Source of the DNA: Methanosarcina siciliae T4/M
GTDB lineage: Archaea > Halobacteriota > Methanosarcinia > Methanosarcinales > Methanosarcinaceae
Direction of reading: 5' to 3'
Length of the DNA: 64,000 nucleotides
NCBI RefSeq assembly: GCF_000970085.1
Contig: NZ_CP009506.1
Location: forward strand, 4,898,001 to 4,962,000
Part shown: one piece after another, positions 9,452 through 17,758 of the stretch
Layout of the letters: every line of letters begins with the position of its first letter
Numbering within the stretch: position 1 is the first letter of the stretch
The notes under the pieces: generated by a model
The model's input: only the letters and a program-made list of their open reading frames with translations
Told to the model about the DNA's origin: nothing
Databases searched by the model: none
Made by a program: the position numbers and the translations under genes

Positions 9452-9470
9452 CGGTTTCCTCCTGGTTTTA

Positions 9471-9800
9471 TTTTGTGTAAATATTATTGTATACTTTAAA
9501 TTTTATTATATGTTTTAACTTTTGTTATACGTTTTAAATTTTCATTATAATCTTAAATTATAAGTACTACTTTTATTACTTTTTTTACTTGCCTGTTCCC
9601 CCTGTGCATTTCTTAGTACCCGTTTTCAGTATATTAGTTCTTCATTATCTATGTTGCTCTTTTCTGGATATTTTTTCCTTTGAATGTTTCTGTTTTTAGT
9701 GTTTTTGTTGTTTCGCCTTCTCAACCGAAAATTCTGCATTTTAATAGCTGTTACGAAAATTTTTTATCCGGGAGAACAATTTAGTTGTCGGGGATAGATT
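9471..9800. other. AT-rich divergent intergenic region
   Basis: Very AT-rich, with repeated tttaaatttt/ttatatg motifs at 9490-9570. It separates the divergent hps and 9801 genes and must hold both promoters. A candidate TATA for the right-hand gene is the ATTTTTTAT near 9760. Confidence 0.5.
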
Positions 9801-10274
9801 ATGGACATTAAAACAGATGATGAAGAAAACTTTTCCCAAAAATATATCACTGAAGAAGAACGCAAACAGCTATTATCGGCTCTACATTCCCGCCTCTTCT
9901 GGGTCGGGCAGTATATTCCGCATAATGTAGAAATTGAAGGGAAAACATATCCTCTTCACGACTATGTATGGGAACTGATCCAGAAAGAAAACCTGACTGA
10001 AGACGAAAAGTCTCAGATAGATAAATGCATCGATTTTATTTCGAAAATAGAAAAAAAGGACGAAAAGGAGCTTGAAGAGAAACCCCTTACAGAGGGACAG
10101 GCAGAAGCTCTTTACCGCGAGACTGCAGGCCTTATGCGTGCGATAACGGATCTTAAAGAAATAGAAAGCGGGGCTCTTAAACAGAGTACAAAACGTTTTC
10201 AGGAGCAGTTTGTCGGCCAGAGAGTAAGAGACGCCAGGCTCTGGCTTGATTTCATAAAGAAAGTCTCAAAGTAA
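9801..10274 (+). CDS. DUF5788-like conserved protein
   Basis: 157 aa, soluble, highly charged and predicted mostly helical. It is clearly homologous along its length to the protein at 11946-12419: both begin near an E-R-x-x-L-L motif, share IP-x-x-VEI-x-G-x-x-Y and end with L-T-x-x-x-AEALY-x-E-x-x-GL-x-R. The family resembles DUF5788 of Methanosarcina, named from memory. Function unknown. The start is supported by GGGGATAG just upstream of ATG 9801. The two paralogs bracket pyrBI, which hints at a link to pyrimidine synthesis or simply local duplication. Confidence 0.75.
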   Translation: MDIKTDDEENFSQKYITEEERKQLLSALHSRLFWVGQYIPHNVEIEGKTYPLHDYVWELIQKENLTEDEKSQIDKCIDFISKIEKKDEKELEEKPLTEGQAEALYRETAGLMRAITDLKEIESGALKQSTKRFQEQFVGQRVRDARLWLDFIKKVSK

Positions 10275-10344
10275 AGTGGTATGACAGGGATGGAAGTCAA
10301 TGTTTAACTGCTGCAGCACTAACATGGAAAACTTTCGGAGCAAA

Positions 10345-10352
10345 AGTTATAT
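10345..10352 (+). promoter_or_regulatory. TATA box of pyrBI
   Basis: AGTTATAT lies about 28 nt upstream of the pyrB ATG. With archaeal spacing, transcription would start within a few bases of the start codon, so the mRNA may be almost leaderless; no ribosome binding site precedes the ATG. Confidence 0.4.
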
Positions 10353-10378
10353 CTCTGGGAATCATTTATCAAAATTGG

Positions 10379-11305
10379 ATGTCATTTAAGAACCGGCACG
10401 TCATCTCAATGAAAGATTTTTCGCGGGAAGAAATTGACCATGTTCTGGACACTGCAGAAAAACTTGAACCTGTAGCCAGGGGTGAGGAAAGGTCCAGGCT
10501 GCTGGACGGAAAAATTGTTTCTCTTCTTTTTTTTGAACCAAGCACAAGAACAAGGCTGTCTTTTGAGGCTGCTACCCAGAGGCTTGGAGGGCAGGCGCTG
10601 AACCTGGGCTCGGTTGAGGCAAGTTCTGTCATGAAAGGGGAAAACCTTGCCGATACTATCCGTGTAATCAGTAAATATGCTGACCTTATCGTGCTACGCC
10701 ACCCCCTGGACGGATCGGCACGTATGGCTGCGGAATTTGCAAGTGTCCCTGTGATCAACGGGGGAGACGGCTCTGTCCATCACCCGACCCAGACTTTTCT
10801 TGACCTCTATACAATCCGCAGGGAAAGCCATCTTGAAGGCCTGAAAATCGCCATGGCAGGGGATCTTAAATACGGAAGAACCGTCCATTCCCTTTGCCAT
10901 GCCCTGTCCCTTTACGGAGCAGAAATGACCTTTGTTTCGCCTCCGGAACTCCGGATGCCCCCTGAAATTGTCCGGGATCTCAAGAAGCAAAAGATCCGCG
11001 TAAGGGAAACCGATTCTCTTGAGGAGATAATAGGAGACGTCGAAGTCCTGTATATGACAAGAGTTCAGAGGGAACGCTTCCCGGATCCCGAAGAATACGA
11101 AAAGGTTAAAAACAGGCTGAAAGTTACAGGCGACCTTTTAAAAGCTGCAGATCCCAACCTCAAGATACTTCATCCTCTCCCAAGGGTAAATGAGATCGCT
11201 CCCGAAGTGGATTCAACTCCTCACGCATGTTATTTCGAGCAGGCTTTCTACGGAGTCCCGATAAGGATGGCTCTGCTTGCTCTGGCAATGGGGGTGATTG
11301 AGTGA
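10379..11305 (+). CDS. pyrB: Aspartate carbamoyltransferase catalytic subunit
   Basis: 308 aa, the usual length. Condenses carbamoyl phosphate and aspartate in the committed step of pyrimidine synthesis. The carbamoyl-phosphate motif FEPSTRTRLSFE is at about residues 51-62, HPTQTFLDL at about 131-139, and HPLPRVNEI near 262-270. The stop codon overlaps the GTG start of pyrI by 4 bp (GTGA), and GGGGTGAT inside the pyrB end serves as its ribosome binding site, so the two subunits are translationally coupled. Confidence 0.97.
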   Translation: MSFKNRHVISMKDFSREEIDHVLDTAEKLEPVARGEERSRLLDGKIVSLLFFEPSTRTRLSFEAATQRLGGQALNLGSVEASSVMKGENLADTIRVISKYADLIVLRHPLDGSARMAAEFASVPVINGGDGSVHHPTQTFLDLYTIRRESHLEGLKIAMAGDLKYGRTVHSLCHALSLYGAEMTFVSPPELRMPPEIVRDLKKQKIRVRETDSLEEIIGDVEVLYMTRVQRERFPDPEEYEKVKNRLKVTGDLLKAADPNLKILHPLPRVNEIAPEVDSTPHACYFEQAFYGVPIRMALLALAMGVIE

Positions 11306-11772
11306 AGGAAAAAAGGGACCTGAAAATCCAGGCAATTGAGAATGGGACTGTAATTGATCACATAACTGCCGGACAGGCTCTGAATGTCCTACGTATTCTG
11401 GGAATTTCCAGTGCTTTTCGGACAACCGTCAGCTTTGTTATGAACGCGCCCGGAGCGAGAGGTAAAAAAGACGTTGTTAAGATCGAGGGCAAGGAACTCA
11501 GTGTTGAGGAACTTAACCGGATAGCCCTTATCTCTCCCAAAGCCACAATTAATATCATAAGGGACTTTGAAGTGGTTCAGAAAAATAAAGTCGTGCTCCC
11601 GTCTTATGTGGAAGGCGTTGTCCGCTGTATGAATTCAAACTGCATCTCCAACAGCAACGAGCCCATAAAATCCAAATTTTTAGTTCTTCAGTCCGAAGAA
11701 GAAGGAGTTTCCCTTCACTGCCTGTACTGCGATCACGTAATCTCCGAAGAAATTGCGGAAAATTTACTGTAG
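11302..11772 (+). CDS. pyrI: Aspartate carbamoyltransferase regulatory subunit
   Basis: 156 aa. Forms the allosteric ATCase dodecamer with PyrB and binds nucleotides through its N-terminal domain. The C-terminal zinc site is complete: CMNSNC (four-residue spacing) and CLYCD form the Cys4 cluster that contacts the catalytic chain. The N-terminal ferredoxin-like domain carries the GTVIDHI motif typical of PyrI. GTG start overlaps the pyrB stop. Confidence 0.97.
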   Translation: MKEKRDLKIQAIENGTVIDHITAGQALNVLRILGISSAFRTTVSFVMNAPGARGKKDVVKIEGKELSVEELNRIALISPKATINIIRDFEVVQKNKVVLPSYVEGVVRCMNSNCISNSNEPIKSKFLVLQSEEEGVSLHCLYCDHVISEEIAENLL

Positions 11773-11945
11773 AGGTTCTTAGTGTAAATTTTGCTTTCAG
11801 GTTTTTTTCCTTCAGGTTTTTTGTGGAAATAAGTACAGCTTCAAGTACAGCTTCCGAATATGTTTTTTTAGGGGTCGGAATGGAAAAGAATATGAGATCT
11901 GGAGGGTAAATCATAAAAGTAGATCTGGATTTGAGGAAATAGTTT

Positions 11946-12419
11946 ATGCTGAAAGATGAAAACAGGACAAACGAGACAGATGCTGAATATATCAGTTATC
12001 AGGAACGCAACAAACTCCTCTGGAGCCTCAGGAGCGAGTTTGCCTGGGCCGGGAAGAAAATCCCCGAATGCGTGGAGATAGATGGAGAGGAGTACAGGCT
12101 CGGGGACATGGTCAGGGACCTTGGAGAAAAAGGATTTCCTGGGACGGATGAAGCTGCCGAGATCAGGGCTCTTATCCCAAAACTGAAGGAAAGGGTAAAA
12201 GCAGACGAAGAACTGCTCGAAACCAAGGAACTCACAAGGGACGAGGCAGAAGCCCTCTATGAAGAAGCAGTCGGACTTTTAAGGGGGGCAATGGAGCTAA
12301 AGGATAAGCTTGAGGGGAAAAGCGGGGAAAAAAGCGTTGATGAATTTAAGCGGATGCTCAATACCCAGAAGGTAGTGGACGAAAAGCGTTTTCAGGAGCT
12401 TATTAAAAGTTTGAAGTAA
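11946..12419 (+). CDS. DUF5788-like conserved protein, paralog of the 9801 gene
   Basis: 157 aa, same length as the 9801-10274 product and alignable throughout (IPECVEIDGEEYRLGD; LTRDEAEALYEEAVGLLRG). Acidic and helical with no membrane segment. It lies 170 nt downstream of pyrI and may share its transcript. Function unknown. Its 3' end is opposed by the decayed end of a DUF1673-like pseudogene. Confidence 0.75.
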   Translation: MLKDENRTNETDAEYISYQERNKLLWSLRSEFAWAGKKIPECVEIDGEEYRLGDMVRDLGEKGFPGTDEAAEIRALIPKLKERVKADEELLETKELTRDEAEALYEEAVGLLRGAMELKDKLEGKSGEKSVDEFKRMLNTQKVVDEKRFQELIKSLK

Positions 12420-12864
12420 CGAGTTTGTTTTTTGTTCTTTGATACCGAGATCTGCAGGATGTCATCTTTTAGCAGCACGAGAGGCTTGAACAGGTGTCTG
12501 CGAATGATTACCTTTTCAGGAGTTAACATCACAGTATTACGGTTATAAAGATTAAAGCCAAAAAAGCCAGATGCATGATAAAGAAGGGAAAGATATCTAG
12601 AAAGAAATTTCCATAAAAACATATTTCCGAAATGATAAAAACTATCATTGCTGGAATAACTATTCTTATAATTCCTATATCTCTGGAAAGACTGACCTGT
12701 GCTTTCAGAACTTTACCCTCCTCCAGACCTGCGGCAGGGGGTACTATCTGGCTCCCGTTTTCCGGTTTAAAACTGCAGAACCAGTCTTTTTTCCTTTCTT
12801 CTTGGAGGGAATTTTTCATCGGGCACCAGCTCATTAATTTTCTGAAATATCTCACAAAAATCAT
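12392..12864 (-). pseudogene. Frameshifted, truncated DUF1673-like gene (type A)
   Basis: The 5' part encodes MIFVRYFRKLMSWCPMKNSL, the family tag with Gly changed to Ser, and one hydrophobic region, and then stops at 12529. The next piece of homology is in another frame: TPEKVIIRRHLFKPLVLLKDDILQISVSKN (across about 12420-12545), which aligns with the PH-like segment of the neighbouring type A proteins. The remainder of the C-terminus is missing. It is the last and most decayed copy of the array. Confidence 0.7.
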
Positions 12865-12875
12865 TTCATACGCCT

Positions 12876-12960
12876 TCACAAGTGCCTTTCAATAGATGAT
12901 CTAATCTCTTCAGCCAAGGCTTCGTACGTAATTACTTTTTTGATTTTGATGCACAGTTTC
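12876..12960 (-). pseudogene. Decayed 3' tail of a type B DUF1673-like gene
   Basis: This strip matches the last codons of the type B genes at 14602 and 15788 (the segment encoding E-A-x-A-E-E-I-x-S-S-I-E-R-H). No upstream body remains. It sits directly in front of the pseudogene at 12864, as the intact B genes sit in front of their A partners. Confidence 0.55.
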
Positions 12961-12964
12961 GTAT

Positions 12965-13711
12965 TCAAATTCCAAAGTTGAGCAGTTTTGTAAGCTCTTC
13001 CGGTTTTTCGGTATATATCCAAAGTTTCAGGTTTGAGTATGTGGTCACTTTAAGAGTCTGCTGATAAGGCGCTCGTAGCTCAAAGTAATAAAAAAACACA
13101 AGAAGATATGTCACTGTCAAGGACTGTGAAAGAAATAAGCTGAGTTTTGCGGAGGCTGAGGCTGCTGCTTCCAGTTGCAAATCCCTTACAATCCTTTCTA
13201 CGGTGCGAAGCAGTATAATGGGAAGGGTAACAAGAAAAACTAAGCGCGTCGGCCAGCGCAGGGAACGGTTTTCGTTTCTTGTCACCGATATTTGTATGAT
13301 ATCCTTCTTTTCAATCACAACTGGCTTACGTATAGGCCTTTTGACTATGATTTTTTCAGGCATCACCGCAACAGTACTGGGATGATGGGAAAGTAATAGC
13401 ACTATGAGGGATAAATACAGAACAAGCTTTGAAAGGATAATTAAAAAAGAGCTTTCGGGACTATATGTCCATAGAAGTAAGGAGATTATTAATGCGAAGA
13501 CGAGGATTATCAAGGCCCACCAATCTGGAAATAAGTTTACCTGCGCCTTAAAAATTCTACTTTCCTGAAGGTTTACGGGAGAGGAACCCAACTCAACAAT
13601 CCTATTTTCTAATTTAAAATCAGGATAGTTGTCTTCCTGCTTTCTTTTCCAGAGGGATTTTTTCATCGGGCACCAGCCCATCAATTTTCGGATAGATTCG
13701 ATAAAAGCCAT
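12965..13711 (-). CDS. DUF1673-like membrane protein, type A
   Basis: About 248 aa. Starts MAFIESIRKLMGWCPMKKSL, then a polar stretch, two close hydrophobic segments (about 75-115), a PH-like segment (MPEKIIVKRPIRKPVVIEKKDIIQIS), and two more hydrophobic segments before a basic tail (PYQQTLKVTTYSNLKLWIYTEKPEEL). I chose ATG 13711 over the ATG 27 nt upstream because it follows the TGA-A-ATG junction used by the intact B-A pairs. The upstream codons are only the decayed tail of a B gene in another frame. Function unknown; the PH-like resemblance is my inference. Confidence 0.72.
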   Translation of the reverse strand: MAFIESIRKLMGWCPMKKSLWKRKQEDNYPDFKLENRIVELGSSPVNLQESRIFKAQVNLFPDWWALIILVFALIISLLLWTYSPESSFLIILSKLVLYLSLIVLLLSHHPSTVAVMPEKIIVKRPIRKPVVIEKKDIIQISVTRNENRSLRWPTRLVFLVTLPIILLRTVERIVRDLQLEAAASASAKLSLFLSQSLTVTYLLVFFYYFELRAPYQQTLKVTTYSNLKLWIYTEKPEELTKLLNFGI

Positions 13712-13734
13712 TTCATATACCCTCATATTGCCTT

Positions 13735-13860
13735 GCAATAAGCGATTTAGTCTCTTCAGCTAAGGTTTCATCTGTGGAATGATAAGGGTCCCTCAACAAC
13801 AGGGATTGGTTTCAATATCAGCTGCGTATTCAGATTCCGATGTAGGTTTTTTCCTTTATC
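13735..13860 (-). pseudogene. Decayed 3' tail of a type B DUF1673-like gene
   Basis: Sequence recalls the end of the intact B genes (D-E-x-x-A-E-E-x-K-S-x-I) with in-frame damage. Only the last 100 or so bases survive, feeding into the A gene that starts at 13711. Confidence 0.5.
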
Positions 13861-13862
13861 TC

Positions 13863-14600
13863 TTACTCCTCTTCTTTTTTGAGAATTCCTGTGAGTTTTT
13901 CAGGATCATCGGTAAAGAAACTTAGTTCCAGGTTTGAACGTGCAGTAACTTTAAGAATCCGCTGATAAGGCGCCATGAGTTCGAAGTTATAAAATATCAC
14001 AAGAAACATTACTAATACTGTAAGATTCAACAGAAATAGGCTGAGATCAATGTATTCCGGAAATGACCTCTCCATTTCCTGCAAAGTTGGCATTATCTCT
14101 TTTACAAAGTAAAGTGGTATAAAAACAACGTAAATTGAGCGGACCAGCCAGCGCAGGTAATGATTTTCTGTCCTTGTTACCGAGATTTGCATGACGTCTT
14201 CTTTTTCGATTACAAGTGGTTTACGCATAGGTCTCTTGATTATGATTTTTCCGGATGTTACTTCAGCAATATTGGGTCTGTTAAGAAATAATATGAGAGG
14301 TATAAGGAACATAATAAGACCTGAAAATATGATCAAAAAGGAGTCTTCAGGAATATATATCCATAGAAGCAGGGAGATTATTAATGTGAAAATAGCAACT
14401 ATTACAGTCCACCTGTCAAAGAGACTATATCGCACCTTAAGAATTTTGTTTCTCCTCAGGTTTACAGGAGAGGGGTCCAATTGAATACTTCCATTTCCCA
14501 TTTTAGAGAACGGGTAGTTGCCTTCCTGCCACCCGTTCCCGAGGGAATTTTTCATCGGGCACCAGCCCATTAATTTTCGGAAAGCTTCGATCACAGTCAT
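13863..14600 (-). CDS. DUF1673-like membrane protein, type A
   Basis: About 245 aa, closely similar to the 12965-13711 product. Tag MTVIEAFRKLMGWCPMKNSL, paired hydrophobic helices, PH-like segment (VTSGKIIIKRPMRKPLVIEKEDVMQIS), paired helices, tail PYQRILKVTARSNLELSFFTDDPEKL. Start ATG 14600 lies one base after the TGA (14604-14602) of the upstream B gene, giving TGA-A-ATG and translational coupling. An ATG at 14660 only adds residues that overlap the B gene. Confidence 0.75.
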   Translation of the reverse strand: MTVIEAFRKLMGWCPMKNSLGNGWQEGNYPFSKMGNGSIQLDPSPVNLRRNKILKVRYSLFDRWTVIVAIFTLIISLLLWIYIPEDSFLIIFSGLIMFLIPLILFLNRPNIAEVTSGKIIIKRPMRKPLVIEKEDVMQISVTRTENHYLRWLVRSIYVVFIPLYFVKEIMPTLQEMERSFPEYIDLSLFLLNLTVLVMFLVIFYNFELMAPYQRILKVTARSNLELSFFTDDPEKLTGILKKEEE

Positions 14601-14601
14601 T

Positions 14602-15321
14602 TCATACGCCCTCAAGATGCCTTTCAATAGACGACTTAATCTCTGCAGCCGAGGCTTCATCTGTGATCAGGGAATAGTAGGGAGTCAATTCATACCATCT
14701 TTTGTGTCTGGTCTTGATGTACAGCTGTGTATTCAGGTCCCGGAACCGAGTCTTTTGTTTCCGATCTCCAAATAGTATGAAGGGAAGCATGGAGATCAAT
14801 AGCAAGGGTATTTTCCATTCTCCTTTTACTACAGTCATGTGGTAGACCACAAATGCACAAAAAATTACACCGAGAATCAGAAGAAGGTTCATTTCCTTTG
14901 AACGCTTTTCAATCCTGTACGAACCCACTCTTTCAATCTCTTCATAAGGAATTTCCAATCTCTTCAGCTTGAAGGCCTGCAGATGTACCCCGAATCTATC
15001 TACAAGAACTGCTGCATCGAGGGTTTTGAGAAATAGAAAGTAGTAACAACTGTTAATCAGTAAGAGGCCGGCCAGGAAGAAAGAAATGTCCCCCGGATAC
15101 CTCAGAAGCAGGCTGATACCTGTATAAAATAAGAAAAAAATAAGAGTTGCATTTGCACGAAAAACTACGTTTGAAGTTCGGAACTCCGGTGAATTTCCTG
15201 TTTTTCCGGAAACCGGAATCAAGTTTGCAAAAGAACAGGATTGTTTTGTTTGCTGTGCTGTGTTCTTGCAAATCGGGCACCATCCCATTAGTTTTTTGAT
15301 ATACTCCATGTTCACAGCCAT
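14602..15321 (-). CDS. DUF1673-like membrane protein, type B
   Basis: 239 aa. Tag MAVNMEYIKKLMGWCPICKN; the Cys pair CPxC plus a downstream Cys (SCSF) suggests possible metal binding. Then two hydrophobic segments, a PH-like segment (AAVLVDRFGVHLQAFKLKRLEIPYEEIERVGSYRIEKRSK), two more helices and a conserved soluble tail (KTRFRDLNTQLYIKTRHKRWYELTPYYSLITDEASA). Nearly the same tail occurs in the 15788 gene. Coupled to the type A gene downstream. Unknown function. Confidence 0.75.
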   Translation of the reverse strand: MAVNMEYIKKLMGWCPICKNTAQQTKQSCSFANLIPVSGKTGNSPEFRTSNVVFRANATLIFFLFYTGISLLLRYPGDISFFLAGLLLINSCYYFLFLKTLDAAVLVDRFGVHLQAFKLKRLEIPYEEIERVGSYRIEKRSKEMNLLLILGVIFCAFVVYHMTVVKGEWKIPLLLISMLPFILFGDRKQKTRFRDLNTQLYIKTRHKRWYELTPYYSLITDEASAAEIKSSIERHLEGV

Positions 15322-15333
15322 TATTTTTCTCCT

Positions 15334-15786
15334 TCAGTTATTTGCATTGAAAATCTCTTTCCGATGAAACAGGTAGATTGCCATGATAATAACCCCCCCT
15401 ACAGCCGTCACCACTCCCCAGGATATCGGCCTCCAGGTGACGATGTTTCCCAGGAACGTCTCCTTTTCGAAGTAGTTCCCGGCACGAATATTCTGTGCAT
15501 CATAATACATGGCAGCGGCGCTCAGGATAATGAAGATCGGAAGTAACTCATGTCGATACGCTATTGGGAGCAGCCAGACCAGAGCAAGGAGAATCAAGAG
15601 TATATTCTCCCTGTAGCCGGGTTGATCTCTTCCTGCAATACCGGCAGGATCCGGGGAAGTTTCCGGCCCGGGAGCCCGGGCCACCTTCCGTGCATTCTCA
15701 TACTCTGCTTTAGTACTCATGTACCGGGGTGCCTTTGCATTAGGGCACCAGCCCATCATTTTTCGGATAGATTCGATAAAAGCCAT
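15334..15786 (-). CDS. Short DUF1673-like membrane protein
   Basis: 150 aa. It carries the shared tag (MAFIESIRKMMGWCPNAKAP) but a different body: a Pro-rich linker and about three hydrophobic segments (near 61-76, 80-95 and 117-137) with no PH-like segment. Its ATG follows the B gene stop as TGA-A-ATG, the same junction as the B-A pair at 14600, so it occupies the A position of this unit. Confidence 0.65.
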   Translation of the reverse strand: MAFIESIRKMMGWCPNAKAPRYMSTKAEYENARKVARAPGPETSPDPAGIAGRDQPGYRENILLILLALVWLLPIAYRHELLPIFIILSAAAMYYDAQNIRAGNYFEKETFLGNIVTWRPISWGVVTAVGGVIIMAIYLFHRKEIFNANN

Positions 15787-15787
15787 T

Positions 15788-16522
15788 TCATATGCCCTCG
15801 CAGTGCCTTTCTATGGACGATTTCAGCTCTTCAGCCGAGGCTTCATCCGTGACTAAGGAATAGTAAGGAGTCCATTCATACCATTTTTTGTGTCTGGTCT
15901 TGATGTACAGCTGCGTATTCAGGTCCCGGAACTGAGTTCTTTGTTTCCGCTCTGCAAAAAGTAGGAGGGGGAGAAGGGAGATCAGTAGTATGGGTACATT
16001 CCAGTCTCCTTTTCCTACGGCTATGTATGCCACGAACCCGCAAATAGCAATTCCTCCAATTCCCAGGAGAAGAGATGCTTTCTTTGAACGTTTTTCAAGC
16101 CTGTATAATGTTATGCTTTCAACTTCTTCGTAAGGAATTTCAAATTTCTTCAGTCTGAAAGCCTGCAGATGTACCCCTAATTTATTTACAAGAACTGCTG
16201 TGTCGAAGGTTTTGAGAATTAGGAAGTAAAAAGAAATGTTAAACAAAAAGATACCTGTCAGGAAAAAAAGAATTTCCTCCGGATACTTAAGGGAAAGGAG
16301 CAGCCTGAAACTTATCATGAAATATATCAGGAACAGAGTTGTGTTTGCAGGAAAAAGTACATTTGAAGTTCGTAACTCGGGGAGATTTCCTGTTTTTCCG
16401 GAAACCGGGGTCGTATTTACAAAGGAACATAATTGTCTTCTTTGCGGTGCCATTTTTCCGCAAACCGGGCACCATCCCATCAGTTTTTTTATCTGCTCAA
16501 ATGCAGCAGCTTTGGCAGGCAT
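15788..16522 (-). CDS. DUF1673-like membrane protein, type B
   Basis: 244 aa, close paralog of 14602-15321. Tag FEQIKKLMGWCPVCGKM with CPxC and a later Cys (LCSF), PH-like segment (TAVLVNKLGVHLQAFRLKKFEIPYEEVESITLYRLEKRSK) and the tail RTQFRDLNTQLYIKTRHKKWYE. Both B proteins also share the linker P-V-S-G-K-T-G-N-x-P-E-x-R-T-S-N-V. Starts immediately after the stop of the gene upstream. Confidence 0.75.
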   Translation of the reverse strand: MPAKAAAFEQIKKLMGWCPVCGKMAPQRRQLCSFVNTTPVSGKTGNLPELRTSNVLFPANTTLFLIYFMISFRLLLSLKYPEEILFFLTGIFLFNISFYFLILKTFDTAVLVNKLGVHLQAFRLKKFEIPYEEVESITLYRLEKRSKKASLLLGIGGIAICGFVAYIAVGKGDWNVPILLISLLPLLLFAERKQRTQFRDLNTQLYIKTRHKKWYEWTPYYSLVTDEASAEELKSSIERHCEGI

Positions 16523-17146
16523 TTATTTTCTCTCCCGAATAATGTATGATTTCTTCCATGTCCCGTAGCTTTTGTCGAAATAAATCGTTTTGTGGTTCTT
16601 TTTCTCCCAATATATTAGCTGGAAATAGAAAGACCATATTCCGACCACGAGACCTCCCACAAATGAAAACATCGCTTGCAGATCAAGTCCCTGGTTTTCG
16701 ATATAAAAATTATATATCAAAATGAAAAGTACAGCTGCAAGTATGTAATACAATTTTTTATCTGAATAGTCGATTACCGGATGTTTTACGAGAGCGTCAT
16801 ATCTCTGCATTTGTTTCTTCCAGTCAAATATAACGAAAAACAGGGCAATGAAAAATCCGGAAAGTAAAAGGATTAGATTTGCACTCAGAGTTAGATTTAT
16901 ACCCAACTGATCGATTACCAGAAAATATGTAAGTGAAAGAAAAGCGTTAATCAGGAGAGTATAAGTACTTGTTTTCCGGAGCCATCCCGGATTTTTCAGA
17001 TCTTCATTTTCTCCCCTTGCTCTATCTGGGAGCTCAGAAGCAAAATTTTCAAGGTTAGAATGCTGTCTGGCTTCAGATGCTCTGGCATTCGGACACCAGC
17101 CCATAAACTTCTTGATCTGGTCAAAAACAAGGATCTTAGCAGGCAT
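16523..17146 (-). CDS. DUF1673-like membrane protein, type C
   Basis: 207 aa. Tag FDQIKKFMGWCPNARASEARQ, about four hydrophobic segments in two pairs separated by a basic loop (WKKQMQRYDALVKHPVIDYSDKK), then the type C tail YWEKKNHKTIYFDK...YIIRERK. Highly similar to the next gene, so a recent duplicate. Stop and start of neighbours abut. I place it in DUF1673 from memory of that Methanosarcina family. Confidence 0.75.
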   Translation of the reverse strand: MPAKILVFDQIKKFMGWCPNARASEARQHSNLENFASELPDRARGENEDLKNPGWLRKTSTYTLLINAFLSLTYFLVIDQLGINLTLSANLILLLSGFFIALFFVIFDWKKQMQRYDALVKHPVIDYSDKKLYYILAAVLFILIYNFYIENQGLDLQAMFSFVGGLVVGIWSFYFQLIYWEKKNHKTIYFDKSYGTWKKSYIIRERK

Positions 17147-17755
17147 TTACTTTCTCTCCCGAATAATGTATGATTTCTTCCATCCGTAGCCTTTGTCGAT
17201 ATAAATTATTTTATGATTTTTCCTCTCCCAGTAAAGTATCTGAAAATATTCAAGCCACATGCTGACCAAGAAACCCCCACCGAATGAAATCATTGCTTGA
17301 ACGGCAAGTTCCCCAGCATTAGCATAAAGGCAAGACATTACAAAATAAACTGCAAATATGGTTGCGAGTAGACTTATTTTTCTTTTATTTGAACAGTCAG
17401 TAACTGGTTTTTTTATCAATTCGTCATATTTTTGCATTTGATTCTTCCAGTAAAGTACTGTAACTGACAGGGAAATAAAAGACCCGGCAAGTAAAAAGGT
17501 CAGTTTTATCCCCGTTTGATAAAATACTAGGAGGTAGATAATAGTGAAAAAAGTGTAAATGAGAAGGGGTCGCGTACTTGCTTTCCGGAACCATCCCAAA
17601 TTTTTCGGATCTCCGTTTTCTTTCCCTGCTCTTTCAGGAATATCAGAAGCAAAATTTTCAAGGTTAGACTGCTGTCTGGCTTCAGATGCTCTGACATTCG
17701 GGCACCATCCCATCAATTTTTTGATCTGCTCAAAAGCGACGAGTTTCACGGGCAT
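17147..17755 (-). CDS. DUF1673-like membrane protein, type C
   Basis: 202 aa, near-duplicate of 16523-17146: same tag (FEQIKKLMGWCPNVRASEARQ), same linker with SNLENFASDIPERAG, same basic loop (WKNQMQKYDELIKKPVTDCSNKRK) and tail YWERKNHKIIYIDKGYG. The body has drifted more than the two ends, as expected if tag and tail carry the contacts. Confidence 0.75.
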   Translation of the reverse strand: MPVKLVAFEQIKKLMGWCPNVRASEARQQSNLENFASDIPERAGKENGDPKNLGWFRKASTRPLLIYTFFTIIYLLVFYQTGIKLTFLLAGSFISLSVTVLYWKNQMQKYDELIKKPVTDCSNKRKISLLATIFAVYFVMSCLYANAGELAVQAMISFGGGFLVSMWLEYFQILYWERKNHKIIYIDKGYGWKKSYIIRERK

Positions 17756-17758
17756 TTC

